From the NCBI GenBank assembly GCA_965229005.1, contig CBDDIP010000001.1, forward strand, positions 1,116,001-1,180,000: a stretch of DNA of 64,000 nucleotides, written 5' to 3'. Shown in pieces: positions 45,113 to 53,885 of the stretch (positions are counted from its first letter, which is position 1; the number at the start of each line of letters is the position of its first letter). The DNA comes from CBDDIP01 sp965229005 (GTDB lineage: Bacteria; Actinomycetota; Acidimicrobiia; Acidimicrobiales; Ilumatobacteraceae). The notes under the pieces were generated by a model. The model had not been told where the DNA came from. It did no database searches and saw nothing but the letters and a program-made list of their open reading frames with translations. The position numbers were made by a program, and so were the translations under genes.

Positions 45113-47437
45113 GTGGATCTGACGGCTGGGGTCGACCAACGGAGCTCGCGCTCCGATTCTCGCTGGCGGCGGTTCGTCGCCGTCGTGCTGGCGTCTCCGA
45201 TGCGGGGGCTGGACGCGGATGAGTGGCGCGAGGTCCACAACCGCCGCATCCACGTCTCGGTGCGCGTCGCCTCACTGGCCAACAGCGCCGACATCGTCAA
45301 CGCGGTCATCATCGCGCTGTTCGCGATCCCGTCGACGATGTCGACCTTTCGTTGGGTGTGGCTGGCTGCGTCGGTCGCGCTGATGGCCAACTCGCCGCGC
45401 ATGTGGTGGCCGCGATGCTGGCGCCCGGACTTCGTCGCCACCTCGCGAGACGTGAAGGTGCTCTTCGCCGACGTGCTCGCCAACGCCGGGCTGATCGTCG
45501 TCGTGCTCCTCTACGCGACACCGTCGACGAACCAGTACCAGGAGCTGATGCTGCTGACGGCATACGCCGGCGTGATGGGATGCGGCGCGATCGTGCTGTC
45601 GACGTATCGCAGCCTCTCGCTGATGTGGGTGTGGCTGAACACCGCGACGTTGTCGGTGGCGGTCTCGATCAACGTCGGCGCGGTCGCCGGCGTGTTCATC
45701 GTGCTGCTCGTGCTCTACGCGCTCGTCCTGTCGATCGCCATCGCCGTGCTCTCGCTGGCGTTCGTGGTTCGCTGTCGCGCCGAGTTCGCCATGCGCGCGG
45801 AGCGGGAGACGGTGCGAACCCTGTTGAAGGACTTCGAGGACGACGCCAGCGAGTGGCTCTGGGAGTGCGACGCCGATGGGGATCTGACTCGCGTGTCCGA
45901 CACGTTCGCCGGACACGCCGGGCGTCGCATCGACGACATCCAGGGTGTCAACCTCCTCGTCTTCCTCGTCGGCATGATCGACATGACCAGCCCGGACGCT
46001 GCGGCGGCGGTGCGCGAGCTCGGCGAGCGGTTCCACCACGGGGCCAGCTTTCGAGATCTCACCGTGCCGGTCATCGTGCACGGCGAGCGCCGCTGGTGGT
46101 CGTTGACCGGCCACCACATCGATGGGCCGCACCGGCAGTGGCGCGGCGTCGGCGAGGACGTCACCGCAGCGAAGGTCGCCGCCGGTGAGATCCTCCGGTT
46201 GGCCACCACCGACGTCCTGACCGGTCTGATGAACCGCCACCGGTTCGCCGAACTTCTGGAGCAGGCGCTCGAGTCGCCGACGATGCCGATCCACCTCGCC
46301 ATCGTCGATCTCGACAACTTCAAGGAGATCAACGACACCCTCGGTCACGCCATCGGCGACCAGCTCCTCGTCGAAGTGGCGGCTCGACTGCAGACCCTGA
46401 CCCGAGACGACGAGATCTGCGCACGTATCGGCGGCGACGAGTTCGCACTCGTTCGGGCGCAGCGAGCGACCAACGTGCCGGACTTCACCGACGTGATCAA
46501 GGCATTCGAGGACGCGTTCGCCCCATCCGGCACCGACCTGTCGATCCACGCGAGCGTCGGGCACGCCGTTGCCCCGGCGGATGCCGACGGGCTGAACGAG
46601 CTCATCGTCGCCGCCGACCTCGCGCTGTACGCAGCCAAGGGCGAAGGCAAGAACCGGGTCAGTGCGTTCGATCCGATGCTCGCCGTGCAGGCGCGCAGCC
46701 GCGCTGCGCTGTTCGACGAGCTGAAGTCGGCGATCGCACGGCACGAGTTCATCGCCTGGTTCCAACCGCAGGTCAACCTTCGCTCCGGTCAGGTGGACGC
46801 GATGGAGGCACTGGCCCGATGGAACCACCCGACGCGCGGGCTCGTCGCACCGGGGGCGTTCATCGAGCTCGCCGAGGAGACCGGGCTGATCACACCGATC
46901 AGCGACCAGGTGATGGAGCACGCCTTCGCCGTCGCCAGCACGTGGCCGGCGCGCGTGCGGCTGGCCGTCAACATCTCGGCCAGGCAGCTCTCCGACCCGT
47001 TGCTCGTGCAACGGGTCGCTGATCGTCTGCTGCGCTACGAGCTCGAGGCCGAACGCATCGACATCGAGGTCACCGAGACGGCGATGGTGCAACGAGATGC
47101 CGGCCCGACGCTGCGCAGCCTGCGCCAGCTCGGCGTGGGGATGTCCGTCGACGACTTCGGCACGGGGTACGCGTCGTTCGAGGCGCTGCGCACGCTGCGA
47201 CCGTCGAAGCTGAAGGTCGACCGCACGTTCGTGTCGGAGCTCGACGGGCCGGATCCCGACGCCGGACGAGCGATCCTGCGCGCGTTCGTCGCGCTCGCCG
47301 AGGCACTGCAGATGACGGCCGTGGCCGAGGGCGCCGAGACGCTCGAGCAGCGATCCACGCTGCAGGAGCTCGGCTTCGACCTCAGCCAGGGCTACGTCGA
47401 CGCCCGCCCAGCGCCGGCGGAAGAGCTCGTGTTCTGA
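45113..47437 (+). CDS. membrane GGDEF-EAL c-di-GMP turnover protein with PAS-like domain
   Basis: The 774-aa product has an N-terminal membrane region with about five helices (about 50-220), a PAS-like segment (about 240-345; WLWECDADGDLTRVSDTF), a GGDEF domain (about 355-520; GGDEF intact at about 440) and an EAL domain (about 530-774; EALARWNHP, EVTET and DDFGTGYASFEAL present). Both active sites look complete, so it may make and break c-di-GMP. The inhibitory RxxD site before GGDEF reads RDDE, a near miss that may weaken product feedback. The GTG at 45113 follows GGGAG; earlier in-frame codons would add an unlikely Arg-rich tail. It is divergent from the giant surface protein gene. Confidence 0.93.
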   Translation: MDLTAGVDQRSSRSDSRWRRFVAVVLASPMRGLDADEWREVHNRRIHVSVRVASLANSADIVNAVIIALFAIPSTMSTFRWVWLAASVALMANSPRMWWPRCWRPDFVATSRDVKVLFADVLANAGLIVVVLLYATPSTNQYQELMLLTAYAGVMGCGAIVLSTYRSLSLMWVWLNTATLSVAVSINVGAVAGVFIVLLVLYALVLSIAIAVLSLAFVVRCRAEFAMRAERETVRTLLKDFEDDASEWLWECDADGDLTRVSDTFAGHAGRRIDDIQGVNLLVFLVGMIDMTSPDAAAAVRELGERFHHGASFRDLTVPVIVHGERRWWSLTGHHIDGPHRQWRGVGEDVTAAKVAAGEILRLATTDVLTGLMNRHRFAELLEQALESPTMPIHLAIVDLDNFKEINDTLGHAIGDQLLVEVAARLQTLTRDDEICARIGGDEFALVRAQRATNVPDFTDVIKAFEDAFAPSGTDLSIHASVGHAVAPADADGLNELIVAADLALYAAKGEGKNRVSAFDPMLAVQARSRAALFDELKSAIARHEFIAWFQPQVNLRSGQVDAMEALARWNHPTRGLVAPGAFIELAEETGLITPISDQVMEHAFAVASTWPARVRLAVNISARQLSDPLLVQRVADRLLRYELEAERIDIEVTETAMVQRDAGPTLRSLRQLGVGMSVDDFGTGYASFEALRTLRPSKLKVDRTFVSELDGPDPDAGRAILRAFVALAEALQMTAVAEGAETLEQRSTLQELGFDLSQGYVDARPAPAEELVF

Positions 47438-47494
47438 CGGTGACACGTCCGATTCCGACAAGACGTCGGACGAGGAGATCCGTACGGTGATGGC

Positions 47495-47896
47495 ATGAGC
47501 ATCGTTCCTTCCGCCATCGGACTGGTGGCGTCCGACCTTCCCCGCACCTTGGCCTTCTACCGCACCCTCGGTCTCGACATCCCGGCGTCGGCTGACACCG
47601 AACCGCACGTGGAGGTCGCGCTCCCGGGAGGTTTCCGGCTGCTGATCGACCCGGTGTCCACCGTGCTCGGCTTCGATCCCGAGTGGACGGCTCCCGCGGC
47701 CGGCTCACCGCGTTCCTCGCTCGCGTTCGAGTGCGCCGATCCGGCCGAGGTGAACAGCACGTACATGGCGATGACCTCGGCCGGGTACGACGGGCACCTC
47801 GAACCGTGGGACGCCGTCTGGGGGCAGCGCTACGCGACGTTGCGCGACCCGGACGGCAACGGCGTCGACCTGTTCGCCGCGCTCCCGACGAGCTGA
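47495..47896 (+). CDS. VOC-superfamily (glyoxalase/bleomycin-resistance-like) protein
   Basis: The 133-aa product has two beta-alpha-beta-beta-beta modules: GLVASDLPRTLAFYRTLGLD with HVEVALPGGFRLLI, then SSLAFECADPAEVNSTYMAM ending in LRDPDGNGVDLFAAL. The first metal-ligand His is present; the usual final Glu of the DPDGNxxE motif is Asp. It may be a dioxygenase, a glyoxalase or an antibiotic-binding protein; the fold alone does not decide. Its last 67 bp overlap the convergent AraC-type gene. Confidence 0.88.
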   Translation: MSIVPSAIGLVASDLPRTLAFYRTLGLDIPASADTEPHVEVALPGGFRLLIDPVSTVLGFDPEWTAPAAGSPRSSLAFECADPAEVNSTYMAMTSAGYDGHLEPWDAVWGQRYATLRDPDGNGVDLFAALPTS

Positions 47897-48576
47897 GTCG
47901 CGGTGCGGCCCGTGAGGGCGCGCACGTCGCGAGCGAAGTGCGCCTGATCGCTGTAGCCCGCCGCGACCGCCGCATCGACGAGCGACATTCGGTCGCGCGC
48001 TGCAGCGAGCCCGCGCTGCAACCGCAGCACTCGCGCCAGCACCTTGGGCCCGTAGCCGAACGCGGCCAGCGATCGACGGTGCAGCTGTCGCTCGCTGAAG
48101 CCGACCCGATCGGCGACCTCCCTCACTGCACACCCGGCGTCGATGAGCGCGGTCACCTGGCGCATGGTTCGATCGGCTCCGCCGGCACGATCCAGGCGGC
48201 AGCCTGCCCACCGCTCGAGCAGCACCGCCGGATCGGCCGCGGCGCGCAGCGACTCGGTGAGCCGTTCGACCTCGTCGCCGACGACGATGTCCGCCAGCGC
48301 GGGCCGTTCGTCGCGCAGCGCGTCGGCGGCGACGCCGAGCACCGCCGGCGCCACGCCCGAAGCGAACCGCAGCGCGGTGTACCGAGTCCCGCGCGCTGCA
48401 CTCGCGACGTGGGCGACGGTGTCGGGGCCGGCGACGGTCAGGACGTCGCCGTCCCAGATGACATCGATGCACCCGTCAGGCAGGATCAACGACGACGAGC
48501 CGTCCACGACGCGCGTCCACACCGTTGCGCCGGCGACCGCCGAGCGGCGCTCACGGTAGGCAGACGCATCGGGCAC
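47830..48576 (-). CDS. AraC-family transcriptional regulator
   Basis: The 248-aa product has an N-terminal sensor half (SLILPDGCIDVIWDGDVLTV, the DUF6597-like start seen in many AraC proteins with unknown ligand) and a C-terminal double helix-turn-helix (about 150-230; VREVADRVGFSERQLHRRSL and LVDAAVAAGYSDQAHFARDV). The start is a GTG at 48576. It overlaps the VOC gene tail-to-tail by 67 bp, so the last 22 codons of each are read from the same DNA. The two may be functionally linked, as AraC/VOC pairs often are. Confidence 0.88.
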   Translation of the reverse strand: MPDASAYRERRSAVAGATVWTRVVDGSSSLILPDGCIDVIWDGDVLTVAGPDTVAHVASAARGTRYTALRFASGVAPAVLGVAADALRDERPALADIVVGDEVERLTESLRAAADPAVLLERWAGCRLDRAGGADRTMRQVTALIDAGCAVREVADRVGFSERQLHRRSLAAFGYGPKVLARVLRLQRGLAAARDRMSLVDAAVAAGYSDQAHFARDVRALTGRTATQLVGSAANRSTPLPSGSRNVA

Positions 48577-48651
48577 TTCACCATGCTGTCCACCAGTCCG
48601 GCGCTCCGCAACCCATGGCGGAGCCAGTCGACGACCTGAGGTCCAGGGACG

Positions 48652-49590
48652 TCACTCCTCGGTCTGGATCGGCTGCAGGCCGCGTTCCGGGTCGGGGACG
48701 TACTGGCTCCGCTGGAACTGCCCCCACGACACCAGGTAGTCGCGCAGCGCCACCGCCGGAGGCGACAGCGGTGTGCCGGCAGCGGTCATCACCACCAGGC
48801 GCACACGCGGCGAACCGATGATCGGGCGACGGGCGATCGTCGGATCGTGGACGATGCGCCTGCCGAGCCCGGCGATCCCCAGTTCGGCGCCGGCATCGAG
48901 CAACGCCAGCACGACGGACGAGTCGTTGGCAACGGTGACGCGCCGGCGCGCGCGATCAGGCAGCAGCGGCAGCACGAACGGTTCGAGGTTGGCCTGGATC
49001 ACCAGCGGCTCGTCGCCGATGTCAGCAAGGTCGACCCAGTCTTCGCGTTCGAACAACCGGTGCCCGGGCCGCCCGATCAACGCGGGCTCACCGAGGTCGA
49101 TCAACACCCCGGTGTCGATGCCCGGGTCGGTCACGTCGCCGACCGGAGCGTCCAGCGCCACGTCGCAACTCCCGTCGATCAATCCGGCAACCATCGCGGC
49201 CCGCGGTGCTTCGATCATGCGCGTACGCATCGGATCGAACGACGCGTCCAACGTGCGGAACGCGGGCGGCAGGATGTTGATCAGGCCGGTCCGGTAGCTC
49301 AGCACCGTGAGCGACTGCTCGACGTGCTGGTGGATGTGAGCAGTCGCCCTGCGAATGGCGCCCTCCGATGCGGCGAAGGCGCGAAGGTGGGACACCATCT
49401 GCTCGCCCGCTGCAGTCAGCCGCGTGCCGGCGGGACCGCGATCGAACAGGCGCAGCCCGAGCTCGCGCTCGAGCTTGCCGATGTGGGCGGAGACCGAGGG
49501 CTGAGCCAGGTTGACCTCGATCGCTGCCGCGCGGAACGAGCCGGTTCGCAGCACTGCGTCGAAGCACTCGACCTGCAGAAGATCGACCAT
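48652..49590 (-). CDS. LysR-family transcriptional regulator
   Basis: The 312-aa product has the LysR DNA-binding domain (FDAVLRTGSFRAAAIEVNLA, QPSVSAHIGKLERELGLRLF) and an effector domain (about 90-290). The ATG at 49590 has a strong GGGAGGAG site. It is related to the LysR protein at 27148-28059 (both share the QPSVSAH core and a similar layout). It lies 43 bp beyond the FAD oxidoreductase gene in the same direction and could be the last gene of the transporter operon, which would make it a candidate regulator of that locus. Confidence 0.92.
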   Translation of the reverse strand: MVDLLQVECFDAVLRTGSFRAAAIEVNLAQPSVSAHIGKLERELGLRLFDRGPAGTRLTAAGEQMVSHLRAFAASEGAIRRATAHIHQHVEQSLTVLSYRTGLINILPPAFRTLDASFDPMRTRMIEAPRAAMVAGLIDGSCDVALDAPVGDVTDPGIDTGVLIDLGEPALIGRPGHRLFEREDWVDLADIGDEPLVIQANLEPFVLPLLPDRARRRVTVANDSSVVLALLDAGAELGIAGLGRRIVHDPTIARRPIIGSPRVRLVVMTAAGTPLSPPAVALRDYLVSWGQFQRSQYVPDPERGLQPIQTEE

Positions 49591-49633
49591 CCCGGCTCCT
49601 CCCGCCGTCAGGTTGCCACACGAACAGGTGGCG

Positions 49634-51058
49634 TCAAGACGTCGTGCGGAGGTGCGCCAAGGCGTTCGCTGCGGCGTTGGCACCGCACATCCCATGCGCG
49701 CCGGCGCCGGGCGGCGTCGACGCCGAGCACAGATACGTGCCGGGGATGCCGGTGGCGTACGGGTCGGTGGTGAAGCGCGGCCGGAAGAGCAGCTGCTTGA
49801 ACGACGACGCCCCACCGATGATGTCGCCGCCGATGTAGTTCGGGTTGTACGTCGACATCTCGGTGGTCGAGCGCACGGCAGTGCCGACGATGCGTTCGCG
49901 GAAGCCCGGGGCGAACCGTTCGATCTGCGTGATGATCGCCTCGGTCGCGTCGCCGGTGTAGCCGTTCGGCACGTGGGCGTACGCCCACAGCGGGTTGACG
50001 TTGCCGACGGAGCGGGTCGGATCGGCCAGGTACTGCTGACCGACGAGCACGAACGGTCGCTCGGGCATCGCGCCGCGGAAGACGGCGAGCTCGGTGGCGA
50101 TGACCTCCTCCGCGGTCCCTCCGAGGTGGACGGTGCCGGCCCGGGTGGCGGCCTCTGCTGTCCACGGCACGTCGCCCTCGATGGCGAAGTCGACCTTGAA
50201 CGCGCCTGGTCCGTGGTGGAAGCGGCGATAGGCACGAGCGACGCGCGCAGGCAACCGATCGCCGAGGATGCCAGCAGCGATCGACGGCGACAGGTCGAGC
50301 ATCAGCACGTCGCTGAGCGGCAGATCGGCGACCGACGTGACGCGCACACCCGTCTCGATCGTGCCGCCGTGCCGTTCGATGTCGTCGGCGAGCGCGGCAG
50401 CGATCGTGCCCGAGCCACCCTGGGCAACGACCCAGCCGCTGCCGTGTGCTGCCGCGACGAGCATCATCCCGACCGCGCTGGACATCGGGCGGTCGAGTCG
50501 GGTGAAGGCGTGCGCAGCGACGCCGGCCCACAACGCCCGCGCCTCGGCGGACTTCCACGCGTGCGCGACCACGGTGGCGGGCAGTGCTGCGCCGATGCCG
50601 AAGCGGGCCAACGTGAGGGGATGGCGCGGGATGCGCAGCACCGGTTGCGAGGCGTCGGCGAACAGCGCTTCGAATCGAGCGCTCGGCCGCCCGAACACTC
50701 GGCGCCAGCGATCGCCGTCGTCGCCCATCAGCTCCGCGGTGCGATCGATCGAGTGGCACAGGACGCCGGCCGTCCCGTCGTCGAGCGGATGGACGCAGTC
50801 GATGTCGGGCTGCAACCACGTGATCGGTCCGTCCGCGGCGAGGCCGAGCTCGACGAAGATCGGCGACACGGTCGGCATCGGGTGCGACGCCGAGCAGTGA
50901 TCGTGGATCAGCCCGGGAACGATCATCTCCGAGCTGCGCGTGCCACCGCCGATCGTGTCGCTCATCTCGAGCACGGTGACGTCGAGCCCGGCGCGCGCGA
51001 GGCGCGCTGCGGCAGCGAGCCCGTTGGGCCCGCTGCCGACGACGATCGCTGTGCTCAC
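49634..51058 (-). CDS. phytoene-desaturase-like FAD/NAD(P) oxidoreductase
   Basis: The 474-aa product opens with an FAD-binding Rossmann motif (AIVVGSGPNGLAAAARLARA then VTVLEMSDTIGGGTRS) and ends with the CrtI/PDS-type segment (GTYLCSASTPPGAGAHGMCG), which closes over the flavin. Family members desaturate or isomerise carotenoids and related polyenes, or act on other lipids; the substrate here is unknown. The GTG start overlaps the stop of the DUF3556-like gene by 4 bp (GTGA). It belongs to the transporter operon. A link to retinal supply for the heliorhodopsin is tempting, but the genes are 38 kb apart and there is no carotenoid cluster. Confidence 0.87.
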   Translation of the reverse strand: MSTAIVVGSGPNGLAAAARLARAGLDVTVLEMSDTIGGGTRSSEMIVPGLIHDHCSASHPMPTVSPIFVELGLAADGPITWLQPDIDCVHPLDDGTAGVLCHSIDRTAELMGDDGDRWRRVFGRPSARFEALFADASQPVLRIPRHPLTLARFGIGAALPATVVAHAWKSAEARALWAGVAAHAFTRLDRPMSSAVGMMLVAAAHGSGWVVAQGGSGTIAAALADDIERHGGTIETGVRVTSVADLPLSDVLMLDLSPSIAAGILGDRLPARVARAYRRFHHGPGAFKVDFAIEGDVPWTAEAATRAGTVHLGGTAEEVIATELAVFRGAMPERPFVLVGQQYLADPTRSVGNVNPLWAYAHVPNGYTGDATEAIITQIERFAPGFRERIVGTAVRSTTEMSTYNPNYIGGDIIGGASSFKQLLFRPRFTTDPYATGIPGTYLCSASTPPGAGAHGMCGANAAANALAHLRTTS

Positions 51059-52878
51059 GCCTTGGCGGCGACCGGACGACTGGTCCGGCCCTGCTTGCCG
51101 GGCCCCGGGTAGGGCTCGCCGGCGGGCACGTAGCCCTCACGCGTCCAGGTGATGACGTGCGGCAGCAGCCCGTTGGGCAGCCACGGCTGCTCGTGGGCCG
51201 CGTCGTCGTTGTGGTACCAGCCCTTCTCGACGACGCCGAGCGCGGCGTCGATCACGCGGTACTGGACTCGCTTGTCGAACATCGGCTGCGACTCGGTGAA
51301 CACGACGACGAGGTCGCCCGGCTCGTAGTTGCAGCGCTGCTGCACCGCTTCGACGAGACGCTCGTCGTGGCAGTGGGCGTCGCCGAAGTTCCAGCCGGTG
51401 AGCGTGTTGCTGATGAACTCGCCCTCGCGCAGGACCCTCGTGTTGATGTCCGGGTTGTGACGCATCTGCAGGGTGATGTGGGCACGCCCCATCGGGTGCA
51501 TCATCCGGAAGGCGATCGCCTTCTGCATGAAGATCTCCGAGATCTGCCGACCGAACAGCGGCTCGAGCTGATCGATCTGGTTGTCGGCGGCCTTCACGAT
51601 CCGCTCGTTCAGGCGGTCTTCCTTCTCGCTGTCACGGAAGGACCACGTCGTCGACGCCCAGTTGCCGGCGTACTGCTTCATCCCGATCAGGAACGACACG
51701 TACTGCGGCTTCAGCGCACCGAGGATGATCGGGAACAGCGCGAACGCGATCACCCCGACGAGCAGCGCCGGGTTCATGTCGCCGACGCCGTATCCGTCGC
51801 CGGCACTGAAGTTGCCGAAGAGGAACGCGGCGCAGAAGATGAAGAACACGTTCCACTCGAGCGGCACCGCGAGCGGGATCGTCGAGATGATGAACAGGTG
51901 CAGCATCCAGATGCACACGATGGCGATCCACGTCAGCCACGGCCACGGCGAGAACAGCAGGGTCAACGGCACCACGATCTCGGTGGTGGTGCCGAGGAAG
52001 TGAGCGATGACGTGCGTCATCTTCGACGGGCGGAGGTCGTTCGGGTAGTCGCGGACCGTTGCCATGCGCAGCTTGCGGAACGCGTTCCAGGGCGTGTTCT
52101 GCACCATGATCGAGACCGTGCACGAGAACCCGTGCTGCAGCTTCGACACACCGGCGCCCATCCAGACGACGACGATGAAGATCTTCGCGGCGATGATCGC
52201 GTCGTGGAAGTTCGTGAACAGGCCGAAGCAGAGGATCGTCGGCACGTACTGCTCGGCTCGTGACGACAGGAACACGCACTTGTCACGCAGGCCCATCAGG
52301 ACGATCAAGCCGGCGTAGGTGAGCAGCGCCCACCGCGGCATGACGCCGGCGGTCTGGCCGGGCAGGCCCTCCATCGTCGTTCCGGAGAGGAACAGCATCA
52401 TCGCCAGCCAGAACACGATCAGCTTGTAGAGGCCGGTGTCCCACGGCGTGCGCCGGTTGCCCTTCGTGAACGGCACGTGGTTGGGGTACGGCGGGATGCG
52501 GATCGTGTCGTTCTGCCACCAGTACAGGGATCCACCGATGAGCGGGTCGAAGTGGAACGCCATCGGACCGCACGTCGCGGCAAGCCCGAGCACCTCCATC
52601 AAGATCGTCCAGATCATCAGCTTCTGGTAGAGGATCGGCTCGTCCCACCACCCGGCGATGTTGTTGAACTCGAGGCCCTTCGTGAAGGCGCCGGCAACGA
52701 TCAGACCGAACAGCGCGTAGAAGAAGATCTTCCACACGTAGAACATCGCCGTCTGGCGAGGCGTGCCGAAGCCGGCCTCCACCCAGTGCAGCTGCAGGAT
52801 CTTCATGCGCGGCAGGAACGGGATCTTGGCGAACTCGTCGATGTCGACCGGCGGCAGTTCGGCGGTGCGGTACCCCAT
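51055..52878 (-). CDS. DUF3556-like polytopic membrane protein
   Basis: The 607-aa product has about 10 hydrophobic helices between residues 45 and 410 and a soluble C-terminal half. Conserved-looking motifs include FHDAIIAAKIFIVVVWMGAG, SKLQHGFSCTVSIMVQNTPW and HFLGTTTEIVVPL. It resembles the DUF3556 family of actinobacterial transmembrane proteins, related in layout to HTTM/gamma-carboxylase-like proteins; that assignment is from memory. The ATG at 52878 has an AGAGGA site. It sits between LivF (47 bp upstream) and the FAD oxidoreductase (overlapping), so a shared role with the transporter is likely. Biochemical function unknown. Confidence 0.75.
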   Translation of the reverse strand: MGYRTAELPPVDIDEFAKIPFLPRMKILQLHWVEAGFGTPRQTAMFYVWKIFFYALFGLIVAGAFTKGLEFNNIAGWWDEPILYQKLMIWTILMEVLGLAATCGPMAFHFDPLIGGSLYWWQNDTIRIPPYPNHVPFTKGNRRTPWDTGLYKLIVFWLAMMLFLSGTTMEGLPGQTAGVMPRWALLTYAGLIVLMGLRDKCVFLSSRAEQYVPTILCFGLFTNFHDAIIAAKIFIVVVWMGAGVSKLQHGFSCTVSIMVQNTPWNAFRKLRMATVRDYPNDLRPSKMTHVIAHFLGTTTEIVVPLTLLFSPWPWLTWIAIVCIWMLHLFIISTIPLAVPLEWNVFFIFCAAFLFGNFSAGDGYGVGDMNPALLVGVIAFALFPIILGALKPQYVSFLIGMKQYAGNWASTTWSFRDSEKEDRLNERIVKAADNQIDQLEPLFGRQISEIFMQKAIAFRMMHPMGRAHITLQMRHNPDINTRVLREGEFISNTLTGWNFGDAHCHDERLVEAVQQRCNYEPGDLVVVFTESQPMFDKRVQYRVIDAALGVVEKGWYHNDDAAHEQPWLPNGLLPHVITWTREGYVPAGEPYPGPGKQGRTSRPVAAKA

Positions 52879-52925
52879 GTCGGTTTCCTCTTCTTGGGCT
52901 GTGGATGGGCGTGTGGGTGGTGGAT

Positions 52926-53885
52926 CTAGAACTTGCGGCCGCGACGGGCACGCATCTGCCATTCGCGACGCTGCTGGTCGCGGTCGAGGATCTCGTCGTC
53001 CTCGGACGTGCGGCGACGCGACACCTGCGTGCCGGTGAGCCGACGCAGCTCGCGCTCTCGGACGCGTTGCCGGCTCCACGCCGTGCGCACGTCCTTGCGA
53101 CGCTTGCGCTCGATGTGGTCCTCCTCGGACTCGGAGGTCCCGGCGAGGTAGGCCTCTTCGATCTCGTCGAGTCGCGTCAGCGCCTCGGCCGAGCTCATCT
53201 CCATGCGGATCTGGCCGCGCGACATGAGGTACATGCGGTCGCTGTACTTGAGCGCCTTGCGCGCGTGCTGCTCGACGATCAAGGCACCGATGCCGCGCTC
53301 GTCGGCGGCCTTGCGCACGGCACCGAGGAGCCGGTCGACGATCATCGGCGCGAGGCCGAGCGAGAGCTCGTCGGCCAGCAGCAGCCGAGGGTTGCGGCTG
53401 AGCCCACGCGACAGCGCGACCATCTGCTGCTCGCCGCCCGAGAGCATGCCACCGCGCACGTTGAGGCGCGGCTCGAGCTCGGGGAACAGCTCCAGTGCCT
53501 TCTCCACCGACCCGCCGCCGATGCGTAGGTTGTCGCGCGTCGACATCTTCGTGAAGACCAGGCGCTCTTCGGTGACGAGGCCGATGCCGCTGCGCACGCG
53601 CTGGTACATCGGCGTGAACGTCGGCACGTTGTCGAACATGACGATGCCATCGACCGGTGCCAGCTCGCCGGCGATCGTCAGCAGCGTCGTCGACTTGCCG
53701 GCTCCGTTGGGGCCGAGGAGGCACACCACTTCGCCGGGTTGCACGGTGAGGTTGACGCCGGACACGACCTCGCGTCCGAAGTACCCAGCCTTGAGGCTGC
53801 GCGTCTCCAGCAGGTTGGCCACCCGCGTGATCGCGTACGGGCTCGTCGGGCTGATGGCCATGTCGGGATCGGTCGTCGACGTCAT
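52926..53885 (-). CDS. LivF-type ABC transporter ATPase with charged C-terminal extension
   Basis: The 319-aa product is the second ATPase of a branched-chain-amino-acid-type (HAAT) importer. It shows Walker A LLGPNGAGKSTTLL (about residue 57), signature MLSGGEQQMVALSRGL (about 150) and Walker B LLLADELSLGLAP, in which the usual DEPS is DELS. The ATPase core ends near residue 245. A further 75 residues, very rich in Arg, Glu and Asp (HIERKRRKDVRTAW...), are not part of normal LivF, which is about 235 aa. The ATG overlaps the TGA of the LivHMG fusion (ATGA). Confidence 0.9.
   Translation of the reverse strand: MTSTTDPDMAISPTSPYAITRVANLLETRSLKAGYFGREVVSGVNLTVQPGEVVCLLGPNGAGKSTTLLTIAGELAPVDGIVMFDNVPTFTPMYQRVRSGIGLVTEERLVFTKMSTRDNLRIGGGSVEKALELFPELEPRLNVRGGMLSGGEQQMVALSRGLSRNPRLLLADELSLGLAPMIVDRLLGAVRKAADERGIGALIVEQHARKALKYSDRMYLMSRGQIRMEMSSAEALTRLDEIEEAYLAGTSESEEDHIERKRRKDVRTAWSRQRVRERELRRLTGTQVSRRRTSEDDEILDRDQQRREWQMRARRGRKF

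Noticed and set aside
49634..51058. Assignment as a carotenoid desaturase supplying retinal to the heliorhodopsin
   Set aside because: Family resemblance alone does not fix the substrate, and the operon context is a transporter, 38 kb from the heliorhodopsin gene.
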